NCBI RefSeq assembly: GCF_039538765.1
Contig: NZ_BAABCJ010000001.1
Span: 682,001 to 746,000, forward strand
Reading direction: 5' to 3'
DNA from: Zhihengliuella alba
GTDB taxonomy: Bacteria > Actinomycetota > Actinomycetes > Actinomycetales > Micrococcaceae
DNA: 64,000 nt
A program made the translations under genes and the position numbers. This document shows, one piece after another, positions 1 through 10,335 of the stretch; the stretch's first letter is position 1, and every line of letters starts with the position of its first letter. A model generated the notes under the pieces. The model ran no database searches. It was not told where the DNA came from and saw nothing but the letters and a program-made list of their open reading frames with translations.

Positions 1-783
1 ACGGTCGAGCCGATCATGGGCGTGAAGTTCTGGGACGACTCGGTCGAGGTCGCGACCGAGGACGTGACCATCGCCTTCGAGGCCGGCCGACCGGTCTCCA
101 TCAACGGCGAGAAGTTCTCCGACGCCGTGGCGCTGGTCATGGAGGCGAACACGATCGGTGGCCGCCACGGGCTCGGCATGAGCGACCAGATCGAGAACCG
201 CATCATCGAGGCGAAATCGCGCGGCATCTACGAGGCGCCGGGCATGGCCCTGCTGCACATCGCGTACGAGCGCCTGCTCAACGCGATCCACAACGAGGAC
301 ACGGTCGCGACCTACCACGAGCAGGGTCGCCGCCTGGGCCGCCTGATGTACGAGGGCCGCTGGCTGGACCCGCAGTCGCTCATGCTGCGCGAGTCCATCC
401 AGCGCTGGGTCGGCTCGGCAGTCACGGGCTCCGTGACGCTGCGCCTGCGCCGCGGCGACGACTACACGATCCTCGACACCACCGGGCCCGCCCTGAGCTA
501 CCACCCGGAGAAGCTGTCGATGGAGCGCGTCGGGGACGCGGCCTTCGGCCCGCTGGACCGGATCGGCCAGCTCACGATGCGCAACCTGGACATCGCGGAC
601 TCGCGGACGCGGCTGGAGCAGTACACCGGCTCGGGCCTGCTCGGCGGCGCCACCGGCGAGCTCATCGGCGACATGGAGGCCGGCGGCGCCGAGGCCATCA
701 CCGGCGGCACGCAGGTGACCGAGGACGACCGCGCGGCCGACGAGGCCCTCGAGCGCGCCTCGTTCGACACCGGCACGGACTAG
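1..783 (+). CDS. argG: Argininosuccinate synthase, C-terminal part (5' end outside window)
   Basis: Ligates citrulline and aspartate with ATP to argininosuccinate in arginine biosynthesis (cytoplasm). The frame is open from base 1, so the start lies upstream; about 260 residues are present. The recognisable C-terminal half carries GGRHGLGMSDQIENR, the segment GIYEAPGMALLHIAYERL and the tetramerisation region ending in LEQY. The layout matches the longer E. coli-type ArgG (about 450-480 residues) rather than the roughly 400-residue type. The last 40 residues are an acidic, Gly/Ala-rich tail beyond the conserved domain. A long hairpin follows 13 bases after the stop. Confidence 0.95.
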   Translation, partial: TVEPIMGVKFWDDSVEVATEDVTIAFEAGRPVSINGEKFSDAVALVMEANTIGGRHGLGMSDQIENRIIEAKSRGIYEAPGMALLHIAYERLLNAIHNEDTVATYHEQGRRLGRLMYEGRWLDPQSLMLRESIQRWVGSAVTGSVTLRLRRGDDYTILDTTGPALSYHPEKLSMERVGDAAFGPLDRIGQLTMRNLDIADSRTRLEQYTGSGLLGGATGELIGDMEAGGAEAITGGTQVTEDDRAADEALERASFDTGTD

Positions 784-796
784 CGTTCCGGCGCGA

Positions 797-851
797 CGGC
801 GAAGGGCGCCCCGCGCGGCTGCAGTGCAGCTGCGCGGGGCGCCCTTCGCCG
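797..851 (+). terminator. Long GC hairpin after argG
   Basis: Perfect 20-bp stem (797-816 with 832-851). The 15-base interior (817-831) can itself pair as GCTGC/GCAGC. There is no T-run, so it is a strong hairpin but not a canonical intrinsic terminator. It lies between argG and the convergent gene ending at 952 and could serve both strands. The rest of 784-951 holds nothing I recognise. Confidence 0.7.
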
Positions 852-951
852 TGGTGGTCACCGGCCCGCCGGCGCACGCCTGTCCGCCGAGCCCGCCGCC
901 CCCTCCACGTGCCCCCTCCACATGCCCGGTCCGAGCGCCCGGTCCGAGTGC

Positions 952-1515
952 CTAGTCCAGGCTGAAGGGCTTCGGCGGCAGCGGGTGCTTCTGCTTCAGC
1001 TTCTCCGGCTCGCCGTAGGGGGCCGCGGCGAGGCGCAGCTTCGAGAAGTCGAGGTTGTTGTCTCTGATCGCCGTCTTGATGGCCGACACGGCGGCCTTGA
1101 CGTCCGGGGTGAGGATCCGGATGTTCAGCTTGCCGGGGGCGAACTCGGCCGACTCGACCGTGCCCAGGCCGCGCCAGGCCAGGTGCGGCGTGAGGACCTG
1201 GACGGCGGTGTCCCGCAGCCGCTGCCCGTAGCCGCCCTCCGACTTGGCCGGGTACTGGGCGACCACCCAGAACTGCTCCTCGGCCGCCAGTTCGGCGAAG
1301 CCGTCCTCGCGGCACTGCAGCTCGAAGCCCGCGAGCAACGACTCACCGGTCTCCTCGTCGACGTCCTGGACGTCCTTCGTGGTCGACTGGTGCCCCACGG
1401 ATCCGTGGTTGATGACGAACTGCCCCAGCCCGCCGTCCGCGTAGGTCTCGTACCACGCCTCGCGGAACTCGAGCGATCCGTCGTCTCGACGGCGGTAGGT
1501 GCGGATGATGGCCAT
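952..1515 (-). CDS. Conserved hypothetical protein, 187 residues
   Basis: I recognise no named domain. The soluble protein begins MAIIRTYRRRDDGSLEFREAW and has no membrane segment or signal peptide. The N-terminal pattern (basic start, REAWYE, GQFVINHGSVGHQSTT) is loosely reminiscent of WGR-type nucleic-acid-binding folds, but that is only a weak impression. The second half is mixed alpha/beta and ends in a Pro/Lys-rich tail. A good ribosome site (GGAGGAG, about 6 nt before ATG at 1515) and clear coding bias make it a real gene. It is 87 nt downstream of the DUF402 gene on the same strand. Confidence 0.8.
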   Translation of the reverse strand: MAIIRTYRRRDDGSLEFREAWYETYADGGLGQFVINHGSVGHQSTTKDVQDVDEETGESLLAGFELQCREDGFAELAAEEQFWVVAQYPAKSEGGYGQRLRDTAVQVLTPHLAWRGLGTVESAEFAPGKLNIRILTPDVKAAVSAIKTAIRDNNLDFSKLRLAAAPYGEPEKLKQKHPLPPKPFSLD

Positions 1516-1602
1516 GCTTCTCCTCCAGTCCGGGCGGCTTGCCCGTGGATCGGTACTCCTCGAAAACTCCGTGCGCCGGCGGCCTCGGCCGCGGCGGCCC
1601 GC

Positions 1603-2280
1603 TCAGCCCCCGGACGACGACGCGAGCCGCCGGCCGTCCTCGAGCCACGCCCGAGCGGCGCGGCTCGCCCCGGATTCGGGGTCGGCCTCGAAGACGCCGC
1701 GGCCTCCCTCGACGGCCGTCACCAGTTCCGCGGCGGACGCGCGCATCCGCTCCACCAGCTCGTCCGGGTACCCGTACGCAGCGCCGTGCTCGGCGAACTC
1801 GTCCTCGTCGTCGAGGTAGACGCCGCGGGTGCTCGAGCGGATGACGTCCAGGTCCATGTCGACCGAGTGGATCTCCCAGCCGGCGGGCTGCAGCGGGCGC
1901 CAGCCGATCGCGGTCGAGACGTCGATGTAGATGCGGAAGTCGCCCGGGTGGGCGGCGTCGTAGAAGGTCGCCACCCAGTCCGCAGTCCGGACCGCTGCCT
2001 CCGGATCCGCCCGTTCCCGATCGCTCCGCTCCTGGTGCGGGATGAGGCAGACCGCGTCGGACGCCGCGTAGAAGCCCGCGCCGGGCCGGGCGACGAAGGC
2101 GCCGGCGGGCTGGAAGATCCAGTGCCCGGCCGCATCGGCCCCCAGGTAGGTGCCGGGCACTACCCAGTGCGGTCCGCCGTCGTACTTCCAGGCCCGGGCG
2201 ACCACCAGCTCGCCCGGCATGGCGCCCGCCGGCTCGGACCGCAGCGGACCGGCGTCCGCGCCCACGGCCGCGGGGCTCAC
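1603..2280 (-). CDS. DUF402 domain protein
   Basis: Cytoplasmic protein with the DUF402 fold, whose members include nucleoside-phosphate phosphohydrolases; the exact substrate here is unknown. Conserved features are WVVPGTYLGAD near the N-terminus, FYDAAHPGDFRIYIDVST and the acidic stretch VDMDLDVI plus DDEDEF, typical of the metal-binding face of this family. I place the start at GTG 2280, which overlaps the dxs stop as GTGA and suggests translational coupling. An ATG at 2220 would remove 20 poorly conserved residues and is a real alternative; neither has a strong Shine-Dalgarno sequence. Confidence 0.82.
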   Translation of the reverse strand: MSPAAVGADAGPLRSEPAGAMPGELVVARAWKYDGGPHWVVPGTYLGADAAGHWIFQPAGAFVARPGAGFYAASDAVCLIPHQERSDRERADPEAAVRTADWVATFYDAAHPGDFRIYIDVSTAIGWRPLQPAGWEIHSVDMDLDVIRSSTRGVYLDDEDEFAEHGAAYGYPDELVERMRASAAELVTAVEGGRGVFEADPESGASRAARAWLEDGRRLASSSGG

Positions 2281-4262
2281 AGGCGGGGGATCTGGCCGGT
2301 GGGCAGGTCCTGCCCGGGCAGCGGCCGCGCGAAGGGCACCTGGGTGCCGAGCACCTGTGCGACGGTGCTCTGCGCGATGTTCGCCGCGGTCAGCCCGACG
2401 CGCTCGAGGATCTGCGAGCGCGAGCCGTGCGCGAGGAACTCCACAGGCAGCCCGACCTCGTTCAGCGCGGTGTCCACGCCGGCCGCGCGCATCTCCTGCC
2501 GGATCCGGGCGCCCACTCCCCCGGCCCGGACCCCGTCCTCGATCGAGACGACGAGCCGGTGCCGAGCGGCGAGCCCGACGATGGACCGTGGCACCGGCAG
2601 GACCCAGCGCGGATCGACGACCGTGGCCGTGATGCCCTGCGCGGCGAGCCGGGAGGCGACGTCGAGTCCGGTGTCCGCCATCGAGCCGACGGCGACGATC
2701 AGGACGTCCCGGGCGTCCGCGTCGTGCTCGGCGCTGTCCCCGGAGCGGGCCAGGACGTCCACGCCGTCCTCGAGCCGCTCCACGGCATCGATCGACCGGC
2801 CCACGGTGCCCTTGCTGAAGCGCAGGACCGTCGGGGCGTCGTCCACGGCGACGGCCTCGCGCAGCTGCTCGCGCAGCCGGTCGGCATCGCGCGGCGCGGC
2901 GATGTGGATGCCCGGGACGGACTGCAGGATCGACAGGTCCCACATGCCGTGGTGGCTCGGGCCGTCGGGCCCGGTGACGCCGGCGCGGTCCAGGACCACC
3001 GTGACGCCCGCCTTGTGGAGGGCCACGTCCATGAGCAGCTGGTCGTACGCGCGGTTCAGGAACGTCGCGTAGAGCGCGACGACGGGGTGCAGACCCCCGT
3101 AGGCCAGGCCGGCCGCGGAGGTCATGGCGTGCTGCTCGGCGATGCCGACGTCGATGACCCGCTCCGGGTGCCGGTCCGCCATGGTTTTCAGGCCCACGGG
3201 GATCATCATGGCGCCGGTGATGCCCACGATGTCGTCCCGCTCGTCGGCGATGGACGCGATCTCGTCGCCGAAGACCGAGGTCCAGGACTGCGCGGACCCC
3301 GACTCCACGGGCTCGCCGGTCACGGGGTCGATGACGCCGACGGCGTGGAACTGGTCGTCCTCGTGGGCGCGGGCCGGCGCGTAACCACGGCCCTTCTCGG
3401 TGAGAGCGTGCACCAGGACGGGGCCCTCGTAGGCGCGCGCCTGCTGGAGCGCCTCGTCCACGCTGGCCTGGTTGTGACCGTCGATGGGCCCGATGTACTT
3501 CAACCCGAGGTCCTCGAAGAGGCCCTGCGGGGCCCACCAGTCCTTGATGCCCTTCTTCGCCGCGTGCAGCGACTTGTACGTCAGGCGGCCCATCGCGCCA
3601 CCGCCCTGCAGGCGCTCCTTGACCTTGTCCAGTGTGACCTCGTAGGCCTGCGAGGTCCGGACCTTGTCCAGGGTCATCTGCCGGAGGCCGGCCAGCTGGT
3701 TCGCGAGCCCGCCGATGGTCGGCGCGTAGGACCGCCCGTTGTCGTTCACGACGATCACCAGGCGGCGGTCCTTGTCCGCGGCGATGTTGTTCAGCGCCTC
3801 CCAGGCCATGCCGCCGGTCAGGGCGCCGTCGCCGACCACCGCGACGACGTAGCGGTCCGGCTCGCCGTTGAGCACGCGGGCACGGGAGATGCCATCGGCC
3901 CAGGACAACGAGCTGGAGGCGTGCGAGGACTCGACGATGTCGTGGACGGACTCGCCGCGGTCCGGGTAGCCCGCGATGCCCTGCTCCTGGCGTAGCGTGT
4001 CGAAGTCCTGCCGGCCCGTGACGAGCTTGTGCACGTAGGACTGGTGCCCGGTGTCGAAGACGATGGAGTCGTGCGGGGAGTCGAAGGCGCGGTGGATCCC
4101 GAGCGTGAGTTCGACGACGCCGAGGTTGGGGCCGAGGTGCCCACCGGTGCGCGCGACGTTCGCGACCAGGAAGGCCCGGATCTCCGCGGCGAGCTCCTGC
4201 AGTTGGACCAGGCTCAGGGCGCGCAGGTCGCGCGGCTCGCGAATGGTCTCAAGCAGTCCCAC
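2277..4262 (-). CDS. dxs: 1-deoxy-D-xylulose-5-phosphate synthase
   Basis: Condenses pyruvate and glyceraldehyde-3-phosphate, with thiamine diphosphate, in the first step of the MEP isoprenoid pathway. At 661 residues it is full length. Visible features are TGHQSYVHK near residue 75, the ThDP/Mg motif VGDGALTGGMAWEALNN near residue 145, and the transketolase-type catalytic Glu in GIAEQHAMTSAAGLA near residue 375. Start is GTG at 4262, with AAAGGA about 8 nt upstream. A -10 candidate TAGGAT lies at 4299-4304, immediately next to a tandem 12-bp repeat. The downstream DUF402 gene overlaps by 4 bases. Confidence 0.97.
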   Translation of the reverse strand: MGLLETIREPRDLRALSLVQLQELAAEIRAFLVANVARTGGHLGPNLGVVELTLGIHRAFDSPHDSIVFDTGHQSYVHKLVTGRQDFDTLRQEQGIAGYPDRGESVHDIVESSHASSSLSWADGISRARVLNGEPDRYVVAVVGDGALTGGMAWEALNNIAADKDRRLVIVVNDNGRSYAPTIGGLANQLAGLRQMTLDKVRTSQAYEVTLDKVKERLQGGGAMGRLTYKSLHAAKKGIKDWWAPQGLFEDLGLKYIGPIDGHNQASVDEALQQARAYEGPVLVHALTEKGRGYAPARAHEDDQFHAVGVIDPVTGEPVESGSAQSWTSVFGDEIASIADERDDIVGITGAMMIPVGLKTMADRHPERVIDVGIAEQHAMTSAAGLAYGGLHPVVALYATFLNRAYDQLLMDVALHKAGVTVVLDRAGVTGPDGPSHHGMWDLSILQSVPGIHIAAPRDADRLREQLREAVAVDDAPTVLRFSKGTVGRSIDAVERLEDGVDVLARSGDSAEHDADARDVLIVAVGSMADTGLDVASRLAAQGITATVVDPRWVLPVPRSIVGLAARHRLVVSIEDGVRAGGVGARIRQEMRAAGVDTALNEVGLPVEFLAHGSRSQILERVGLTAANIAQSTVAQVLGTQVPFARPLPGQDLPTGQIPRL

Positions 4263-4298
4263 GGAGGCGGTCCTTTCGATGCGGCTGAAGGTCAGTCA

Positions 4299-4304
4299 AT
4301 CCTA
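4299..4304 (-). promoter_or_regulatory. Candidate -10 box of dxs
   Basis: TAGGAT on the minus strand, 36 nt upstream of the dxs GTG. The -35 position would fall at about 4322-4327, at the edge of the 12-bp tandem repeat. No good -35 match is seen. Confidence 0.5.
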
Positions 4305-4318
4305 CCGCCTGGCCACGG

Positions 4319-4390
4319 TTCGGCTCCGCACCGGGCTCCGCTCCGGGCTCCGCTCCGGGCTCCGCTCCGGGCTCCGCTCCGGCCTCCGAT
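4319..4390. repeat. 12-bp tandem repeat upstream of dxs
   Basis: Four perfect copies of CCGGGCTCCGCT (4331-4378) are flanked by a degenerate copy on each side (4319-4330 and 4379-4390). The array fills most of the space between the dxs promoter region and the stop codon of the MFS gene at 4401. Copy number could vary between strains. Confidence 0.92.
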
Positions 4391-4400
4391 CCACCGGCGC

Positions 4401-5888
4401 TCAGGCGGCCTGCCGGCTCGGCACTGCGCGCGCGTACGCCGCGGAGAGCCGGCGGTAGGACCGGGTGCCCAGCGCCGTCGTCGCGAGGACGATCGACACG
4501 AGCCCGGAGGCCAGGAACACGAGCGCGATGCCGCGGGCCTCCCCGTCGCCGAGCAGCCAGCCCCAGGTCTGCCGGCCCTCGCCCGAGGCCATGTAGGGGA
4601 TGATCCAGAACTCCGCCAGCGGGGCGATGAGGAATGCGGTGATGGGTGCCGCGGCCGCCTCGAAGGTCATGGCGAAGCCGAAGACCCTCCCCTGCGTCTC
4701 GTAGGGGACGACCTTCTGGATGACCGTCTGCTCGGCCGCCTCGATGGCGGGGATGAGCATCATGAAGAGCCAGATCCCCGCCGCGAACAGCCACCACCAC
4801 TCGCGGAGGGTGAACGTCGCGCCGAGGACGCCCGTGACGGCGACCAGGAGCAGCAGGGTGCGGATGGGGTTCCTGCCCAGGCCGAATCTGGCGACGGCCG
4901 CCCCGCCGATCAGGAAGCCGGTGGCTGTCACGCCCAGGACGATCCCCCAGGCCTCGACGGGGAACAGAGTCAGCCCGTACGGGTCCATGAGGGCCATGAA
5001 CACGCCGCCGGTGAGGTTGTTGAAGGTCGTGAAGAGAATCAGGGCGAACAGTCCCTGCGACGCCTTGACGGCGGCGATGCCCGCTCGCACCTCCGAGAGC
5101 GTGTTCCGGTCGCCGGCCCGGACGACGCGGGGCTCGGGGATACGGAGGAAGAGCAGGTGGACCAGGACGACGGCGCAGGCCGCCAGGGCGATGACCAGGG
5201 TGCCGCCCATGCCGAGCATGCCGATGGCCAGACCCGAGAAGACGGAGGTGACGAGGAACGCGATGCCCTGCACGGAGCCGACCAGCCCATTGGCGTTGGC
5301 GCGCCGCTCCGGCGCGACGAGCAGCGTCACCGTCGTCGACAGGGCGATGTTGCGCAGCTGCTCGACGACTGCGCCGACCAGGACGACGGCGGCGAAGACC
5401 CAGAACCACGGGCCGTCCAGGCGGAGCAGCTCGCGCTCGGGCAGCGTGGTGTACATGACCGCGGCCAGCCCGAAGAACGCGACGGTGAAGATCGTCGAGC
5501 CGACCATCACCGCGTGCTTGCGGTACCGGTCCACCAGGACGCCGAAGGTCATGCCGAAGAAGGCGACCAGCAGCATGTAGGCGCCGCCGATCAGACCGGT
5601 CGCCAGGACGGAGCGGGTCTCCAGGTAGACCCAGAAGGTCAGTGCGAACCAGAGGAAGCTGGTGACGACATTGGCCAGCGCGGTGTTGACGAGGACGTGC
5701 AGGAAGGTGCGCCGTCCGGTGTCCGCCGGGACCGTGGGTGCCGCGGCGGTCTGCGCGCCGTCGTCGGGGTCCGTGCCCGGGGTGTGCCCGGAGGGCCCGG
5801 TGGGTGGGAGCGGCGGTGCCGCTCCCGGCGCCGCCTCGGGCGCAGGAGGTGGTGCCGCGCCGGCGGGACGCGGGTCTTCGTGCGACAT
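4401..5888 (-). CDS. MFS transporter (multidrug/efflux type)
   Basis: Major-facilitator membrane protein of 495 residues with about 12 hydrophobic helices after a 55-residue Pro/Ala-rich cytoplasmic N-terminus. The loop between helices 2 and 3 reads FGVLVDRYRKHAVM, the MFS motif A equivalent (G-x-x-x-D-R-x-x-R). The family (MFS_3/EntS-like) usually exports drugs or siderophores; the substrate cannot be told from sequence. ATG 5888 is chosen because a -10 hexamer TACTCT ends 6 nt before it and no ribosome site exists, which predicts a leaderless mRNA. It follows acnA on the same strand but is separated by a hairpin. Confidence 0.85.
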   Translation of the reverse strand: MSHEDPRPAGAAPPPAPEAAPGAAPPLPPTGPSGHTPGTDPDDGAQTAAAPTVPADTGRRTFLHVLVNTALANVVTSFLWFALTFWVYLETRSVLATGLIGGAYMLLVAFFGMTFGVLVDRYRKHAVMVGSTIFTVAFFGLAAVMYTTLPERELLRLDGPWFWVFAAVVLVGAVVEQLRNIALSTTVTLLVAPERRANANGLVGSVQGIAFLVTSVFSGLAIGMLGMGGTLVIALAACAVVLVHLLFLRIPEPRVVRAGDRNTLSEVRAGIAAVKASQGLFALILFTTFNNLTGGVFMALMDPYGLTLFPVEAWGIVLGVTATGFLIGGAAVARFGLGRNPIRTLLLLVAVTGVLGATFTLREWWWLFAAGIWLFMMLIPAIEAAEQTVIQKVVPYETQGRVFGFAMTFEAAAAPITAFLIAPLAEFWIIPYMASGEGRQTWGWLLGDGEARGIALVFLASGLVSIVLATTALGTRSYRRLSAAYARAVPSRQAA

Positions 5889-5894
5889 GGCATC

Positions 5895-5900
5895 AGAGTA
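5895..5900 (-). promoter_or_regulatory. -10 box, leaderless MFS gene
   Basis: TACTCT on the minus strand followed by 6 nt and then ATG 5888. No Shine-Dalgarno sequence is present. Confidence 0.5.
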
Positions 5901-5949
5901 GGGCCGACGCGGCGCCACGGGAAGATCGCCGGCGCCGGGCCCCGAGACG

Positions 5950-5991
5950 CCGCTGGGGCGGCCACCGGAGAACCGGTGACCGCCCCAGCGG
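5950..5991 (-). terminator. Hairpin downstream of acnA
   Basis: 19-nt arms (5950-5968 and 5973-5991) pair with one mismatch around a 4-nt loop, 15 nt beyond the acnA stop. It insulates acnA from the MFS gene. Confidence 0.75.
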
Positions 5992-6006
5992 AGGGTGCTG
6001 CCTCGA

Positions 6007-8712
<2,706 letters not shown>

Positions 8713-8765
8713 TGGGACTCCTCTCGCCAGATTTTCATCTTTGTTGCACGCTGGACCCGACGCCA

Positions 8766-8781
8766 GTTAGGCGTGCCTAAC
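8766..8781. promoter_or_regulatory. Perfect inverted repeat in acnA promoter/leader (candidate operator)
   Basis: GTTAGGC-GT-GCCTAAC, perfectly symmetric. On the minus strand it lies just after a possible -10 box (TACCAT) and about 30-40 nt after another (TAGGAT at 8817-8822). Both half-sites resemble iron-box half-sites (TTAGG/CCTAA), but the 4-nt separation does not fit the 19-bp DtxR/IdeR consensus. The remaining part of 8713-8940 shows only the ribosome site of acnA. Confidence 0.55.
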
Positions 8782-8940
8782 CGGCACAGATGGTAGTTCG
8801 CGGCAGAGCTGCGGCCATCCTATCCGCTCGGTGGATCGAAACCCACGGCGGTAGGGGCTCCCCCGCCTCCCCGGCGGCCGGGCGGAGGGTCCGGTGCGCC
8901 GGACGGGTGTCCGCCGTCACGCGGGCGTCACACGCCGGCC

Positions 8941-10335
8941 TCACTCGGCGGCGAAGTGGCCCACGACCTCCACGTGGTGGGTGTTCGGGTACAGGTCGAG
9001 GGCCCGGAGGCCCCGCAGCCGGTAGCCCTCGCGGGCGAGATAGGCGGCGTCGCGGGCGAACGAGGCGGGATCGCAGGAGACGTAGGCGACGCTCCGGGGG
9101 GCGGCCGCCGCGATCCGGCGCACGGCCTCCTTGCCCGCGCCGGCCCGGGGCGGATCCAGCACGACGGCGTCGAGCCCGCCGGCGTCGGGCAGCTCGGCGA
9201 GCGCGGGACCCAGCCGGCGCTCGACCCGGCCCTGCACGATGCGCGCCTGCGGATGGTCGTGGAGGTTGCGGCGGGCGTCCTTGCTGGTGCCGGGGGCGCC
9301 CTCGATCGACAGGACCGCGCCGGACGGGCCGACCAGCTCGGCGAGGGGCCGCGTGAACAGACCGGCCCCCGCGTACAGGTCGGCGACCCGGTGTCCCGGG
9401 GCGGCGGCGACGATGTCCAGCACGGCCTCCGTGAGCAGGGCCGGGGCACCGCGGTGGATCTGCCAGAATCCTTCCCCGGTGACCCGGTACTCGTAGGGGG
9501 CGCCGGGGGCAGCGACCTCAACCGTCTCGCGCAGCCAGGTCCGTCCCGAGACCCGCTGCAGGGCGCCGCGCCCGTCGGCGGCGGGCCCGTCGGCCTGGGC
9601 GAGCAGCGCCACGGAGGCGTCCGTTCCGAGGCCCTGCGCCACCCGCCTGGCCTGCCGCTGTGCCGCGGCCGGGGCCGTGCCCTCGGCCGGGACCAGCAGG
9701 ACCAGCAGCTGCCCGCCGGCGGCAGGTGCTGCGACCTCGACGCGCTCGAAACCGCTCAGATCGACCTCCCAGAGCGCCGAGTCCTGGATCCCGGCCGTGG
9801 CCAGGGGCATCCCGGAGATCTCCACGAGCCGGTCGGAGCGGTGCGCGTGCATGGCCGGGCGGCCGGCGGCCGAGACCGCGAAGGCCATCCGGGTCCGCCA
9901 CCCGAGGCCGTCGGCGTCCTCCCCCGGCACCGCCTCGACACCCTCGAAGCCCACGTCCGCCGCGTCGAGGCCGGCCGTCCGCGCCAGGTGCTCCGCCACG
10001 ACGTCGGACTTCAGCCCGCGCTGCCGGGGCAGCACGATGTGGCCGAACTCGGCGCCGCCGGCCGGCAGGCGTCCGGCGGCATGCGCGGCCAGGGCGTCGG
10101 CCGGGGCCCAGACGTGCTCCCGCCGGTCGTCGGAGGCCTCCAGCACCTCCACGGCGTCGCCGCGCCAGAACCGTGCGGCGTCGTCGTGCTCCGTGAGGCG
10201 CACCCGCACCCGCTCGCCGGGCAGGGCGTGCCGCACGAAGACGACCCGGCCCTCGAGACGGGACACGAAGTGCCCGCCGTGGGCGACGGGGCCCACGGAC
10301 AGTTCGACGACGGGGGCGGTGGGCGAATCGGTCAC
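8941..10335 (-). CDS. TRAM-domain SAM-dependent uracil-5 RNA methyltransferase (RlmC/RlmD/TrmA family)
   Basis: Methylates C5 of a uridine in rRNA or tRNA using S-adenosylmethionine. The 464-residue protein has an N-terminal TRAM RNA-binding domain (SRLEGRVVFVRHALPGERV, residues about 25-70), a linker and a Rossmann methyltransferase domain. Key motifs are DLYAGAGLF (SAM loop), LDPPRAG and VSCDPASFARD with the nucleophilic Cys. The four N-terminal cysteines of the Fe-S cluster in E. coli RlmD are absent. Its ATG overlaps the stop of the upstream permease gene by 4 bases (10332-10335), so the two form an operon. This pairing matches M. tuberculosis Rv2689c-Rv2690c. Confidence 0.9.
   Translation of the reverse strand: MTDSPTAPVVELSVGPVAHGGHFVSRLEGRVVFVRHALPGERVRVRLTEHDDAARFWRGDAVEVLEASDDRREHVWAPADALAAHAAGRLPAGGAEFGHIVLPRQRGLKSDVVAEHLARTAGLDAADVGFEGVEAVPGEDADGLGWRTRMAFAVSAAGRPAMHAHRSDRLVEISGMPLATAGIQDSALWEVDLSGFERVEVAAPAAGGQLLVLLVPAEGTAPAAAQRQARRVAQGLGTDASVALLAQADGPAADGRGALQRVSGRTWLRETVEVAAPGAPYEYRVTGEGFWQIHRGAPALLTEAVLDIVAAAPGHRVADLYAGAGLFTRPLAELVGPSGAVLSIEGAPGTSKDARRNLHDHPQARIVQGRVERRLGPALAELPDAGGLDAVVLDPPRAGAGKEAVRRIAAAAPRSVAYVSCDPASFARDAAYLAREGYRLRGLRALDLYPNTHHVEVVGHFAAE

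Noticed and set aside
922..3072. Long open frame antisense to dxs and neighbours; similar ones at 4029-6182, 23558-25921, 27981-30185 and 47486-48898
   Set aside because: Same GC-driven artefact; no ribosome site, no recognisable protein family, low-complexity composition.
4331..4378. CRISPR-like array
   Set aside because: Units are contiguous 12-mers with no spacers and no cas genes are nearby; it is a simple tandem repeat.
8766..8781. DtxR/IdeR iron box upstream of acnA
   Set aside because: Half-sites TTAGG/CCTAA are present, but the spacing is 4 nt instead of that in the 19-bp consensus. Kept only as an unassigned palindrome.
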